Counted from the first letter of the stretch, positions 26,325 to 38,449 are shown. The stretch is 64,000 nt of DNA from Streptomyces odontomachi (GCF_024435355.1 NZ_JAMJWG010000001.1:62001-126000), one strand, 5' to 3'. The notes: generated by a model not told the origin, from the letters alone. Numbers and translations: made by a program.

Positions 26325-27037
26325 TGGAGAATGCTCACAGCGCGCGCGATCACGAGGAGTGAGGTCACCAAGGCGGCGATAGCCTGCATGCCCATCATCA
26401 CCTTGGCACGAGTGGACAGCGGCATGGTGTCCGTAGGACTGAAGGCAGTCGAGTTCGTCACGGAGACGTACAGGTAATCGATCAGGACGGGCATCCAGTC
26501 CGAGGTGGCGCTTGCGCCGTCCGCGACTTCCTGAACCGCGTCGTCGTCCTCGTCCTGGGGGAAACGGAAGTCCGCCAACGGCAGGTCGCCGCGCCGGGCC
26601 TGGGTGCGGATGACGGGGCCGCCCCGGTCCAGTTCCCAGTACGCCAGACCGAAGACGATGATGTTGGTGAGCCAGACCTGCAACGCGGCCACCAACAAGG
26701 CGCGCCCGTCCTTCACTCCCGCATAGACCAGGTCGTGGATCAAGATGCCGAGTGCGACCAGATTGCTGGCGGCGATGACCAGCACGAGCGTCAGGGACAG
26801 GACACGGAATACCTTGCTCGTCCGTGTCAACCGTTTGGGGTTGACCGCGATGAGCGGTACAAGCAGCAACATCTCCAGAGCAGGCAGCACATAGCGCGGT
26901 GCGACCAGCAGTCGTTGCGGAAGGCCCACGTAGAGGGCGATTGCGGAGAGGATCGCGATCACACCGGGCAAGCGGGCCTCTCCCCGGCGCTCGTGCCGGG
27001 GACGCCTGGTCCGGGCATAAGCGAGCCTGTGCATCAT
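26321..27037 (-). CDS. Integral membrane protein, possible ion-channel-like
   Basis: 238 residues from ATG 27037. Hydrophobic helices lie at about 27-45, 48-66, 80-102, 112-130 and 215-235. Between the fourth and fifth helices, WMPVLIDYLYVSVTNSTAFS followed by PTDTMPLSTRAKVMMGMQ resembles a re-entrant loop near the last helix, as in two-helix potassium-channel-like or DUF1345 proteins. The substrate is unknown. An acidic loop (DEDDDAVQEVAD) is cytoplasmic by the positive-inside rule. Similar proteins are known in Streptomyces as uncharacterised. It overlaps the broken DUF2267 gene downstream. Confidence 0.75.
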   Translation of the reverse strand: MMHRLAYARTRRPRHERRGEARLPGVIAILSAIALYVGLPQRLLVAPRYVLPALEMLLLVPLIAVNPKRLTRTSKVFRVLSLTLVLVIAASNLVALGILIHDLVYAGVKDGRALLVAALQVWLTNIIVFGLAYWELDRGGPVIRTQARRGDLPLADFRFPQDEDDDAVQEVADGASATSDWMPVLIDYLYVSVTNSTAFSPTDTMPLSTRAKVMMGMQAIAALVTSLLVIARAVSILH

Positions 27038-27588
27038 CGCCTGCGTCCCTTTCGTCGGCCGTTGCCCGCTGTAGCTCGTCTTCCCTCAGGTGCGGTAACC
27101 GGTGGCTCAGAGGCTCGACGGAACCGGCGGGCTCGCCCCCCGAACCGGCAGGAAGCCCGGCCGGCTACCCCGGTCACGCATCGGCCGTACGGCCGCAGAC
27201 TGGGGCAGCGGCCTGGGGGCACCGCAGTCGCCCCGCCCCGTCAGCTCGCCGCCTCCGGCCTCGATTCCGTGTACCCCTTCAACCGCTTCGCGACCTCCGT
27301 CGGGCATTCCGGATCGCCCATCCGGACGGCATCGAGCCGCAGCCGCTCAGGCTGAACAGGCAGCGCCGAGGCTGTGGCCACTGGCTCCGCCGGGTGGCTC
27401 GCGCCCGCCGGAGGCGACGCCGCAAGGAGGCGGTAAGGCCATCGACGACGCAACGAAAGCGACGGGCATCACCCAACCCAGCGGTACGGGTACGCGAAGG
27501 CAATCGCGCCAGCGCAGGTCGGAATACCGCAACATGTGGATAAGTGCTCTCCACCAGTCCAGGGGATGTCGCGCTGGAGGCCGCCGGA
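27038..27588. other. No supported gene upstream of the membrane protein gene
   Basis: About 550 bp. Several short open frames exist on both strands. The reverse strand has a hydrophobic piece (LIHMLRYSDLRWRDCLRVPV, then PLGWVMPVAF) at about 27,500 that may be a gene fragment, but there is no family match, and no ribosome binding site decides a start. Confidence 0.5.
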
Positions 27589-28827
27589 TTACGGTGTGGG
27601 ACGTAGTTCGAGGTTGCGGCTGGGGCCGTGCCATTCCAGGCAGAGCACGGTGGCGTCGTCGGCCGGCCGCCCGTCGTGGTGGTCGAGTACGGCGCGCATC
27701 AGGCGTCGCAGGGTTTCGGGAGCGGTCAGGCCGTCCGCATGGTGGCGGATGACCAACTCGATGAAGCTCGCCAGGCCGAACTCACGGCCACGGGAGTCGC
27801 GGGCCTCGGTGACGCCGTCCGTGTAGAGCAGAACACGGTCTGCCGGCTCCAGCTGCTCACGGCACACGGTGGCCGCAATGCCCAGTTCGGTGCCCCGCGG
27901 GTGCGCGGGTGGGCACTGGAGCGTGGTGACCCATCGGCCGCCCCTGATCAGCACAGGCGGGGGATGGCCATAGTTGGTCCAGGACAGCACCCCGGTGGTG
28001 GCGTCGAGGACGGCGAGGACGGCGGTGACGTACGTGTCGTGGCCGAAATGCTCGACCAGGACATCCTCGACCTTCTCGCCGGTGGTGAGCAGGTCCGCAT
28101 CCTGGCGGCGCTGGTTGCGGCAGGCGGCCACCGCCAGGTTCGCCGTCAGCCCGGCGCGGCTGTCGTGCCCCATGGCGTCGAAGATGGCGAGGTGTACTTG
28201 GTGACCGGCGGCCGCATGGTCGAAGGCGTCCCCGCCGATCGCGTAGGCGGGCTCCATCGCCGCGGTGAGCACGACGTCGCGATTGGCGAACGACCGCGGG
28301 GGCATGAGGTTCCACTGCATCTCGGCGGCCACGGTCATCGCCTCGGTGCGCAGCAGGCGGGCATAGGAGTCGCTGTGCGGCCGCTTACTTACCAGCAGCA
28401 GACCCACCAGCGAAGCCAGTGCGTTGGCGCTGTCTGACCCGAGGCCGTCGGCAAGGTCGACCCGCAGCACGCCCAGTCGCTCGGTGCCGTTCAGGATGGG
28501 CACCCACCATCTGCGCGTCTGCCTGTCCTCGTCCGGCAGGGGGCGGGTGTCGGCGAACGCCCGGCCCGGCAAGGTCCTGTCGACGTCGTAGACCTCACCT
28601 CCGTCGCCGGCGGCGTGCCCTCGGCCGGTGACCTCCCTCAGCACCTGCTGGCGCAGGTCGGCGAGGAAGATCCGTGCATCGTCCATCCCGGCCCGTGCGG
28701 CATGTCCGGCCACCAGATCAGGTAGCTGAACGAAACTGCTCAGATGGCCGGCGCTGAGCATCTCGGTGAGCATGTGCAGCTCATGTTCGTGCCCAGCCAC
28801 TGCAACCACCTCCGTCCCGCCAGCCAT
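27589..28827 (-). CDS. RsbU/SpoIIE-type PP2C serine phosphatase
   Basis: 412 residues from ATG 28827. Residues 1-160 form a GAF-like sensory region (VPILNGTERLGVLRVDLADG). The PP2C domain (about 165-400) has all metal-binding aspartates: IGGDAFDHAA, LAIFDAMGHDSRAG, LLYTDGVTEARDS and RPADDATVLCLEW. Such enzymes dephosphorylate an anti-sigma-factor antagonist (STAS protein), so releasing a stress sigma factor or another partner-switching target; no STAS protein or anti-sigma kinase is adjacent, so the target is elsewhere or is the ATPase domain of a neighbour. Divergent from the next gene, a related sensor protein, across a 294-bp promoter region. Confidence 0.9.
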   Translation of the reverse strand: MAGGTEVVAVAGHEHELHMLTEMLSAGHLSSFVQLPDLVAGHAARAGMDDARIFLADLRQQVLREVTGRGHAAGDGGEVYDVDRTLPGRAFADTRPLPDEDRQTRRWWVPILNGTERLGVLRVDLADGLGSDSANALASLVGLLLVSKRPHSDSYARLLRTEAMTVAAEMQWNLMPPRSFANRDVVLTAAMEPAYAIGGDAFDHAAAGHQVHLAIFDAMGHDSRAGLTANLAVAACRNQRRQDADLLTTGEKVEDVLVEHFGHDTYVTAVLAVLDATTGVLSWTNYGHPPPVLIRGGRWVTTLQCPPAHPRGTELGIAATVCREQLEPADRVLLYTDGVTEARDSRGREFGLASFIELVIRHHADGLTAPETLRRLMRAVLDHHDGRPADDATVLCLEWHGPSRNLELRPTP

Positions 28828-29121
28828 GGCCTGATGCCTCTACCACCCAGCCTCGCACCCGGGCCCGGGCGGCGCCTCCGCCGCAAGCCGCGTCGGCGAC
28901 CTTGGGGTCTCCGCCTTCGGCGGCCGGGGTCCAGGTAGCTAGTGGAGGGCGGCGCTGAGGGCGGGTTCGCGCCGCTGCGGCACTCACCCAGGCGATTGCT
29001 CCTTGCTTCCTCGCAAAGGTTGAGCAGCAGTTTCCGAGACGCGATTCGCCTGAATGGCCGAGTCTCCGGCGATGATCACCCCGTTCAGCGGCAAAACGTG
29101 CCATTAGACTGATGGACTGAT

Positions 29122-31353
29122 ATGGCTCATGCCAATGGTATTTCGTTGTGCGATGATCTACATAAGTGCATCATCCACTACGGGATCGTTGTGGAGTTCA
29201 TGAATACAACGAACGGTATGTCAGCTGCATTGCAGCATGAGTTCGACGAATCCTCTCAGCGGTCCCCCTTGGCTCTACAGGTCTTGGATACCGAGCTACG
29301 GCTTATGTGGTCCAACACCGCTGCCCGTGCCATTCATGCATTCCGATCAGACGCTCAAGGCCATCGCATCCGGGAGTGGGCAGGCGCTTTCTACTCCCAG
29401 CAGCTCAAAGCGATGTTGCGGGGTGTTTTGGCGAGCGGGGTACCGAAGATCGATGTCCAGTTGAGGGGACGAACCGACGCTGACTCCCGGGAGGTGGTGG
29501 TTTCGGCCTCATGGTTCCGGCTAACGGACGCTTCTGGCCGCGTGCTGGGGCTGGTGGCCCAGCTGGTGGACGTGACCGCACGGGACCGTGCGCGCGCCGC
29601 TCGCGATCTGCTCCGGCGGGCGCATGCCCGCGTCGGCACCACACTTGACATCTTCAGCACGGCTCAGGAGTTCGCCGACACCATGGTTCCCGACCTGGCA
29701 GACACCGTGGTCGTGGATCTCCTGGACTCCGTGCTCCGCGGCGAGGCCCCGCCCGCCGGCGCACCGCTGGGAGAACATCTCGTGCGATGCGTGGGTCACC
29801 AGTCCGTCGCCCACGGAACGGTCGCGGTCGGTGAGGCGACAAGGTTGACTTCCTCCAGCCCCTACGCCCAAGACCTGGCAGACCTACAGCCGCGATTGGT
29901 GCCTCGTCCGGAGGCTGATCCCGGACGGTTGGAGCACGTCCCAAGCGCCGGCCCCGCGCTGGGCGCTGATGCGCACTCGCTGATGGTGGTGCCGCTGACT
30001 GCACGCGGCGTGACCCTGGGGATGGCCCGCTTCTACCGGTCCAATAACCCCGAGCCTTTCGACCATGAGGATCTGGAACTGGCTGCCGATCTCGTCGGTC
30101 ATACCGCACTATGCCTGGACAACGCCAGGCTCTACACACGTGAACGGTCGATCGTCCGCCTCCTCCAACTCGGTTTGCAGCCTGCCGAGGTGCCAGCCCA
30201 TGCTGCGGCGGAGATTGCCCGCAGCTACCGGCCCGCCGGCTCCGGCGCGGACTGGTTCGACGTCATTCCGCTGCCGAGTTCGCGGATCGCATTTGTCGTC
30301 GGCAGCACGGCCGGTCGCGGCATCCGCGCTGCCGCCGCCATCGGCGAGATGCGAGCGGCGATCAGTGCCCTGGCCACCTTGGACTTGCTGCCAGATGAGC
30401 TCCTCGAACGTCTTTACGCCTTGGCTGTTCGCTTCGACGAGGATCAACCGAGCCGTCCCGAGGACGAGGTGGGGGATTACCTCTCGGGAGCCACCTGCCT
30501 GTACGTCATTTACGATCCCGTCTCCCGCCAGTGCAGCCTGGCCAGTGCCGGGCACCCACCACCCGTCCTTGCCCACCCGGATGGGCGAGTAGCGTTCGCC
30601 GACATGCCGGTCGGCTCACCGTTGGGACGCGGCACCGCGAGATACCGAGCGACTGAGATCGAGTTGCCTGAAGGCTGCATCATCAGCCTGTTCAACACCA
30701 CAGTGCCGGCTTCAGAAGGGATCGAGCCTGAGGAGCAATTGTCTCGGATCACCGCCGCATTGCAGCCTCGTAGCCGTCCGCTGAAAGAGCTATGCGAAGC
30801 CGTCCTGTCTGCCCTTACACCCGACCGCCCCACGAACGACGCCGCCCTTTTGATGGCACGGACACGCGTTCTGGGTTCTGACCAAGTCGCCTCTTGGCCC
30901 CTTCCCAACGACCCTGCGGCTGTCGCTGAAGCGCGCGCCCATGTCGAGCGCCAACTGACGGCATGGGAGCTCGGTGACTTGATGTTCACCGCTGTCCTGG
31001 TGGCCAGTGAACTCGTCACCAACGCCGTCCGGTACTCCGCCGACCCCATCAGGCTTCGCTTGATCAGAAACCAGTCCCTGGTCTGCGAAGTCACCGACGG
31101 CAGTACCGCCGCCCCCAGTTTGAGGCATGCCGAAGAGGAGGACGAGGGGGGACGCGGCCTCTACATCGTCGCGCAGTTCACGACGCGGTGGGGTATTCGA
31201 CCCGAACGCCACGGGAAAACGATCTGGGCTGAGCTGGAAACGCCGGAAGCCACAGGCGAGGAAGGCCCGCAGGGATCGGGCATTGCCCGGGAAGACGGCG
31301 GCGATAACGATGCAGCCCTGCGGGACCAGAGACAGCGCGTCAGTGAGCAGTGA
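29122..31353 (+). CDS. PAS-GAF-PP2C-HATPase protein with degenerate phosphatase domain
   Basis: 743 residues. A PAS domain (about 45-155), GAF domain (165-345), PP2C-like domain (365-580) and C-terminal RsbW-like ATPase (600-720). The ATPase keeps its motifs: LVASELVTNAVRY (N box), LVCEVTDGS (D-x-G) and GGRGLYIVAQF. The PP2C part has GADWFDVIPL but where active relatives have VVGDVVGHG it has VVGSTAGRG, where they have LYTDGLVE it has LFNTTVPASE, and where they have ADDVVLLLAR it has TNDAALLMAR. The metal-binding aspartates of three motifs are thus replaced, so it is predicted to be a pseudophosphatase. Its paralogue at 53113 has all of them. ATG 29122 was taken as start; ATG 29200 and 29218 are alternatives. 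Likely an intracellular sensor in partner-switching. Confidence 0.88.
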   Translation: MAHANGISLCDDLHKCIIHYGIVVEFMNTTNGMSAALQHEFDESSQRSPLALQVLDTELRLMWSNTAARAIHAFRSDAQGHRIREWAGAFYSQQLKAMLRGVLASGVPKIDVQLRGRTDADSREVVVSASWFRLTDASGRVLGLVAQLVDVTARDRARAARDLLRRAHARVGTTLDIFSTAQEFADTMVPDLADTVVVDLLDSVLRGEAPPAGAPLGEHLVRCVGHQSVAHGTVAVGEATRLTSSSPYAQDLADLQPRLVPRPEADPGRLEHVPSAGPALGADAHSLMVVPLTARGVTLGMARFYRSNNPEPFDHEDLELAADLVGHTALCLDNARLYTRERSIVRLLQLGLQPAEVPAHAAAEIARSYRPAGSGADWFDVIPLPSSRIAFVVGSTAGRGIRAAAAIGEMRAAISALATLDLLPDELLERLYALAVRFDEDQPSRPEDEVGDYLSGATCLYVIYDPVSRQCSLASAGHPPPVLAHPDGRVAFADMPVGSPLGRGTARYRATEIELPEGCIISLFNTTVPASEGIEPEEQLSRITAALQPRSRPLKELCEAVLSALTPDRPTNDAALLMARTRVLGSDQVASWPLPNDPAAVAEARAHVERQLTAWELGDLMFTAVLVASELVTNAVRYSADPIRLRLIRNQSLVCEVTDGSTAAPSLRHAEEEDEGGRGLYIVAQFTTRWGIRPERHGKTIWAELETPEATGEEGPQGSGIAREDGGDNDAALRDQRQRVSEQ

Positions 31354-31497
31354 CCACCCAGCCCCGGCCGCCGCCCCTCCAGAAGCGGGAGAGGGAGATC
31401 ACCGCACAGGCCGAGGCGTTGATCGGCACGGCTGGGTCGGTGAGCAGCGCCCGCAGGGCGCGGGCGGGGTTCGCGTGTGTTGGTGGCGCAGCCGTCA

Positions 31498-32928
31498 TCA
31501 CGCCGTCCCGGTCAGATAGAGCCATGTGGTCGGCGCGACGACGCCGTCGACCGTGAGACCGTGGCCTGATTGGAAGTCGACGACGGCGTTGTAGGTGAGC
31601 GAGCCGAATTGGCCGTCGACGGTCAAGGCAGCGCCGTGCTTGTTGAGCTGGTGCTGGACGCCGCTCACCGCCTTGTTGGTGTCGCCTTGACGCACCGTGG
31701 CGATCAGGTCCGGCCAGCTGTCGGGGCTTACGCTTCCGGTGGGGCTCAGCCCGTTGGCCTGCTGGAAGCTCTTGACGCTCGCCTCGGTGGCGGGACCGAA
31801 GATGCCGTCGGCGGTGGTGGCGAAGCCGTGATGGGTGAGCAGGAACTGGATGGTGTACACGTCGGTTCCCTGGGCGCCTGGGCTCACGGTGGGCCAGGTG
31901 ACGCTGCCCTGGTCCGGGTGCGGCTTGTAGAAGAAGCTGTACAGGCGGTCGCCCGACACGCCAGAGGCGAAGCCCATGTGCAGTTGGGCGGGGGAGACGC
32001 CCAGTCGGATGGCGAGACCTTCGGGTTCACGGTAGTTGAGTGAGTATCCGGCCTCCGTCTTTGACCGCTGTACTACCTGCTGGGTCGGCATGTGCACCGT
32101 CGTCAGATAGGTGTCGCCGCGCCCGGACGGCGGGTTGTCGCCGCTCTCGCTGGTGTAGTGGGTGCCGGTCATCTGGTAGAGGTAGTCGCCGAGCACGGCC
32201 AGACCCTGGGGGGTTTCGGTGTCGGCGATGCCGATACGCGGCAGATCGTAGGTGGGGCTCAGATCGCCCGACTTGGCCTGGTCCAGATCCAGAACGCGGT
32301 AGCGGTAGTTGCCCTCGTCGAGCATGTACTGCACCACCAGCCGGCCGCTGGAGACATCAATGGCGGGCCGGTTACTGGTCGAGCCGGGCATGACGTAGAT
32401 CTTGTCCGCCAAGCTGCTGTCCAGGACCTGCCCGTTGGAGAAGGGGAAGCGGGCGACAGCCCGGCCGTAGCCGGTCTCCGGATTGGCGTCCGCCTCGGTC
32501 CAGATGTACGAGGTGTCGCCCTCGGGTTCGACGCCCATGGAGGCCCCATGGCCGAAGCCGCGCAGATACATGTGGCCCAGCACGCTGCCGCTGAGCGACA
32601 GCTTCGTAAGGCACATGTCGCCTCGGGCACTGCGCTCGGTCCCGGAGACGACGCCCGGTTCGCCCGGGAGCTGAATCCCGCCTTCCATCAACTGCACCGC
32701 GTAGATGCAGAGGTGGACGTCGTCGAAGGCGAAGGACTGCAAAATCGTATTGTTGAAGAGCCTCTTCTCGCGAATGTACTCTTTGGACGCCACGTTGAGA
32801 TCGAACGGGTCGGTCAAGCCCGCCGACGCGGAGGGTGCCGCGGCCGACGCGGTGGTACCACCCGCCCAGGTGCCCGCCGTGGCGAGGCCAGCCGCCGCGG
32901 CGAGCATGAAGGATCTTCGGTTCAACAC
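31498..32928 (-). CDS. Tat-exported TagC/propeller-like protein with two peptidoglycan-binding domains
   Basis: 476 residues from GTG 32928 (GGGAG upstream). The N-terminus NRRSFMLAAAAGLATAG is a twin-arginine signal ending near ASA-AAP. Residues 40-325 form a repeated beta-sheet domain (LRGFGHGASMGVEPEGDTSY; PQGLAVLGDYLYQMTGTHY) like the phage/teichoic-acid TagC-type receptor-binding or five-bladed propeller domains of secreted Streptomyces proteins. Two PG_binding_1 domains follow (about 340-400 and 410-475: FLLTHHGFATTADGIFGPAT and LNKHGAALTVDGQFGSLTYN). It should be bound to the cell wall from outside. The role may be wall remodelling or surface recognition. Convergent with the pseudophosphatase gene. 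Confidence 0.82.
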   Translation of the reverse strand: MLNRRSFMLAAAAGLATAGTWAGGTTASAAAPSASAGLTDPFDLNVASKEYIREKRLFNNTILQSFAFDDVHLCIYAVQLMEGGIQLPGEPGVVSGTERSARGDMCLTKLSLSGSVLGHMYLRGFGHGASMGVEPEGDTSYIWTEADANPETGYGRAVARFPFSNGQVLDSSLADKIYVMPGSTSNRPAIDVSSGRLVVQYMLDEGNYRYRVLDLDQAKSGDLSPTYDLPRIGIADTETPQGLAVLGDYLYQMTGTHYTSESGDNPPSGRGDTYLTTVHMPTQQVVQRSKTEAGYSLNYREPEGLAIRLGVSPAQLHMGFASGVSGDRLYSFFYKPHPDQGSVTWPTVSPGAQGTDVYTIQFLLTHHGFATTADGIFGPATEASVKSFQQANGLSPTGSVSPDSWPDLIATVRQGDTNKAVSGVQHQLNKHGAALTVDGQFGSLTYNAVVDFQSGHGLTVDGVVAPTTWLYLTGTA

Positions 32929-35415
<2,487 letters not shown>

Positions 35416-35757
35416 TCGGGCCTGCCGCAGACGAATAGGGGCATGGATGAAGACCTACGGTGAGACTTCTCCCGCCCCTCCACGAAAACAGCGTTGATGG
35501 TCCAGGGTCGCCGCCTTGCCGGCGGCGACCCTGGCGGTCGGCATGCTCGCTGCGGTGAGTCCGGCGCCCGTCGAGGCGGTGACGTTGGACTGAGCTTGCT
35601 CCTGTGCCGCTCGAAAAGTCGTCGCTGTAGCTCGCGCTGTCATCGTTCAGCCAGGCCCTTCACCAGCGCGGATGGGCTTTTCCGCAGGCACGGCGCTCGA
35701 TCCGGCAGGGCGGGACCTCAGGGCGTGCGGCATTACAGGCGCCGGGGGGCGGTGTCT
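35416..35757. other. Short intergenic region after xylanase
   Basis: Contains the terminator at 35502-35534 and nothing else recognisable. A signal-peptide-like reading on the plus strand (AALPAATLAVGMLAAV) is produced by one arm of that hairpin and has no start codon. Confidence 0.6.
35502..35534 (+). terminator. Strong hairpin downstream of xylanase
   Basis: A perfect 14-bp stem (CCAGGGTCGCCGCC and its complement) with a 5-base loop TTGCC, 87 bp after the xylanase stop. It probably ends transcription from both sides, since the next gene is convergent. Confidence 0.85.
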
Positions 35758-36819
35758 TCAGAGGGATTGTGCCGGCCAGTCCAGTAGTCGGGCGCCGATG
35801 ACGGCGGTCTGTAGCGTGTAGCGGTGCACGGGGTCGGCAGGGTTCGAGCCGGTGAGCTTCTGGATGCGTTCCAGGCGGTAGGTGAGGGCGCGCACGCTCA
35901 GTGACAGTCGACGGGCTGCTTCCGCTGCCACGCAGCCGGAGTCGAAGTAGGCGGTGAGGGTGTCCAGAAAGGGCTGAGCGCCGCCGCGGGCCTCGCGCAG
36001 CGGGCCGAGGGCGCTGTGCACCAGGTCTGCCATGGCCTGCCGGTCACGGGTGAGGACGGGGTAGACGAGCAGGTCGGCGGAGTGCAGGACCGGATCGTCG
36101 AGTTCCAGGCGTTCGGCCAGGTCGAGGGCGTTCAGGGCCTCCTCATAGGACTGCACGACGCCGGCCGCGCCGGGGTGCGGGCGGCCGATTGCCACCTGTC
36201 CGCCGCTGGTGGCGGCGAACGCCTGTTTGGCGAAGTGCGCCAGGATGTCGTCCTGGTCGCCGGGGGCGACGCAGACGAGCCGGCCGTCCTTGGTGGTGAG
36301 CAGGATGCTGCGGTCGCCGAAACGGCTGATCATCGCCTGTTCGACTTCCCGGGGCACGGCGTCTCCTTCGCCATGGGCGCTCCTGCCGCGGGCCACGGCG
36401 ACCGCGTGCTCGTACGACAGGCGCAGTCCGTACCGTTCCGCGCGCTGGGCCAGGAGTCCCAGGTCGCTGCGGCCGTACAGCAGGTCGTCGATGAACTCGC
36501 GGCGGGCGGCTTCCTCCTGGCGTACGGCGTGCCGTTGGGCCCGCTCGTAGCCTTCGGTGAACGCGTCGACGGCTTGGGCCGCGGCGGCCAGCACGCTGTC
36601 CACGAGGGCGGGACTGCCGGTCGGCCAGTGTGCTCGAGTGGCCGCGAAGTGCGCGCCGACGAGAGCGCGCAGCCCGAGCCCTGCTTCCGCGGCCTGCTCG
36701 CCCAGGACTCGACGTGAGTCGAGTTCGTCCCGGGTGAGGCGGCGGCCCGTCGCGGAGGCCTCCGCGAGGATGCGGGCATACCCCTCCAGGTACTCATCGG
36801 ATATGTCTCGCCCCGCCAT
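35758..36819 (-). CDS. PucR/CdaR-type transcriptional regulator
   Basis: 353 residues from ATG 36819 with GGGAG upstream. Residues 1-120 are a helical N-terminal region (YARILAEASATGRRLTRDEL), residues 140-260 a GGDEF-like CdaR middle domain (VAVARGRSAHGEG; QVAIGRPHPGAAGVVQSYEE), and residues 285-345 the PucR-type helix-turn-helix at the C-terminus (FLDTLTAYFDSGCVAAEAAR then LSLSVRALTYRLERIQKLTG). Such proteins activate catabolic or stress genes, usually neighbours. It is transcribed away from the Na+/H+ antiporter gene across 391 bp, so it could control that operon; no operator can be named. Confidence 0.88.
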   Translation of the reverse strand: MAGRDISDEYLEGYARILAEASATGRRLTRDELDSRRVLGEQAAEAGLGLRALVGAHFAATRAHWPTGSPALVDSVLAAAAQAVDAFTEGYERAQRHAVRQEEAARREFIDDLLYGRSDLGLLAQRAERYGLRLSYEHAVAVARGRSAHGEGDAVPREVEQAMISRFGDRSILLTTKDGRLVCVAPGDQDDILAHFAKQAFAATSGGQVAIGRPHPGAAGVVQSYEEALNALDLAERLELDDPVLHSADLLVYPVLTRDRQAMADLVHSALGPLREARGGAQPFLDTLTAYFDSGCVAAEAARRLSLSVRALTYRLERIQKLTGSNPADPVHRYTLQTAVIGARLLDWPAQSL

Positions 36820-37210
36820 GCACACTCCCGGATGCCGTGCAGCACTCTTGACGCATTTCTAGCGCATACGCCGGGGAGGCGAGACCTCGCGGCGCAACGA
36901 CCTTGCCGGAAACCCGCAACACGCCGATGCTGACGGGGCAAGTGAGTCCCGGTCGCCCTCAACGGCGCGATGCACCCCCCGTCGGGCAGAAAAGCGCTCA
37001 TGCCGTTGCGGGCGCGATCGGTAGACCGCCGCCCAAGCACGGGCGCGACCGTCGCACTATGCCGGAATCCGGCAGTCTTCATGCCTTCTATGTGCTCGCA
37101 AAGAACATGTCAGTGCGGCGTAAAAATCATGTACTGTTCCCAGCGGTGTGCCGGGAAGCCTGGTCGGCGATCTTGACAGAAGTCTCTTCGCCGGACCGGA
37201 GGTCGTGCCC
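36820..37210. promoter_or_regulatory. Divergent promoter region, PucR regulator and antiporter
   Basis: About 390 bp with no supported gene. A TTGACA at 37174 is a good -35 sequence but no -10 is visible at the right distance. The AT-richer stretch TAAAAATCATGTACTGTTCC at 37120-37139 is the likely promoter area for the antiporter. Confidence 0.35.
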
Positions 37211-38449
37211 ATGGTGCTCGTCGTCGTCTTCGGGGTAGCGCTGCTTGTCGCGGTGCTGCTGTCGGGCCTCGCGGCCCGGACCGTCCTGTCGACCTCGTTT
37301 CTCTTCCTGCTCGGTGGAGCGCTCGTCAGCGACGGGTTCCTCGGGCTGATCCACATCACGCCCGACAGCGAGATCGTGTCCATGACGGCCGACCTGGCGC
37401 TGTTCGCGGTGCTGTTCACCGACGGGATGCATGTGTCCTTCCCGAAGCTGCGCGAGAACTGGAAGCACCCGGCTCGCGCGCTCGGGCTCGGCATGCCGCT
37501 GGCGTTCGCCGGTATGGGACTGGTCGCTCACTTCCTGGTGGGTCTTGACTGGACGACGTCCTTCCTCGTCGGCGCTGTACTGGCCCCCACCGATCCGGTC
37601 TTCGCCTCGGCGATCGTCGGACGCAAGGACGTTCCGGCGAAGCTGCGGCAGCTCTTGAACGTGGAGAGCGGTATCAACGACGGGCTGGCCCTGCCGGTCG
37701 TCCTCATCCTGATTGCCGCGGTCGGTCCGGCCTCCGGGCATGCCGAGGACTCGCTGGCGAGGATCGCACTGGAGCTGGTCCTCGGGCTGGTCTTCGGAGG
37801 CGTGCTGCCTCTGGTGGTGATCGGACTCGTGCGGTTCCGGTTGCTTGGTGCCGAGGCCAGGCTCCAGCCGCTGCTGCCCCTTGCGGTGGGCGTGATCCTC
37901 TACGCGATGTGCCACCTCACCCATGCCAACCCGTACCTGGCGGCGTTCTCCGCAGGTGCCGTGCTCGCCGCCCGCTCCCCGGAGGGCCGGGACGCCTTCG
38001 AACCGCTCGGGGAGGCGCTGGCGGAGCTCGCCAAGTTCGCCGGTCTGCTGGTGTTCGGCGCCCTGCTGACACCGCGATTGTTCGGTGACCTGTCCTGGGG
38101 CGGCTATGTCGCGGTCGCTCTCGCCATCGTGCTGATCCGCCCGGTTTCCCTGCTGCTCTCGCTGCTCGGTGCGCGGCTGCCGCGTCAGGAGAAGCTGGTG
38201 GCGGCGTGGTTCGGCCCGAAAGGCTTCGCCTCGGTGGTGTACGGGCTGCTGGTGCTACAGGCCGGCATTCCGCAGGGCGAGCAGGCGTTCACCCTCATCG
38301 CCGTGTGCATCGCCTTCTCGATCGTCGCGCACAGCTCCACCGACGTGCCGATAGCCCGCCTCTTCCACGTCGGCGACCTCGCCGGTGTGGACGGCGGTGA
38401 CACCGCACGGCGAGCCGCCGCGGAGGTGGGTCATGCCTCCGCTGTGTGA
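37211..38449 (+). CDS. CPA1-type cation/proton antiporter
   Basis: 412 residues; ATG 37211 is chosen because CGGAGG stands nine bases before it, rather than the upstream in-frame start at 37148. About 12 membrane helices. Motifs of the CPA superfamily are present: VLAPTDPVFASAIVG (unwound helix 4) and LNVESGINDGLALPVVLI (helix 5 with the ND pair of electroneutral exchangers), then WFGPKGFASVVYGLL (the GPRG/GPKG motif of NhaP-type proteins). It should exchange Na+ or K+ for H+ at the cell membrane and protect from salt and alkaline stress. A second ion transporter and a CBS protein follow in the same direction. Confidence 0.92.
   Translation: MVLVVVFGVALLVAVLLSGLAARTVLSTSFLFLLGGALVSDGFLGLIHITPDSEIVSMTADLALFAVLFTDGMHVSFPKLRENWKHPARALGLGMPLAFAGMGLVAHFLVGLDWTTSFLVGAVLAPTDPVFASAIVGRKDVPAKLRQLLNVESGINDGLALPVVLILIAAVGPASGHAEDSLARIALELVLGLVFGGVLPLVVIGLVRFRLLGAEARLQPLLPLAVGVILYAMCHLTHANPYLAAFSAGAVLAARSPEGRDAFEPLGEALAELAKFAGLLVFGALLTPRLFGDLSWGGYVAVALAIVLIRPVSLLLSLLGARLPRQEKLVAAWFGPKGFASVVYGLLVLQAGIPQGEQAFTLIAVCIAFSIVAHSSTDVPIARLFHVGDLAGVDGGDTARRAAAEVGHASAV

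Noticed and set aside
35494..35570. Signal-peptide-like plus-strand reading after xylanase
   Set aside because: It has no start codon and is created by the arm of a strong terminator hairpin.
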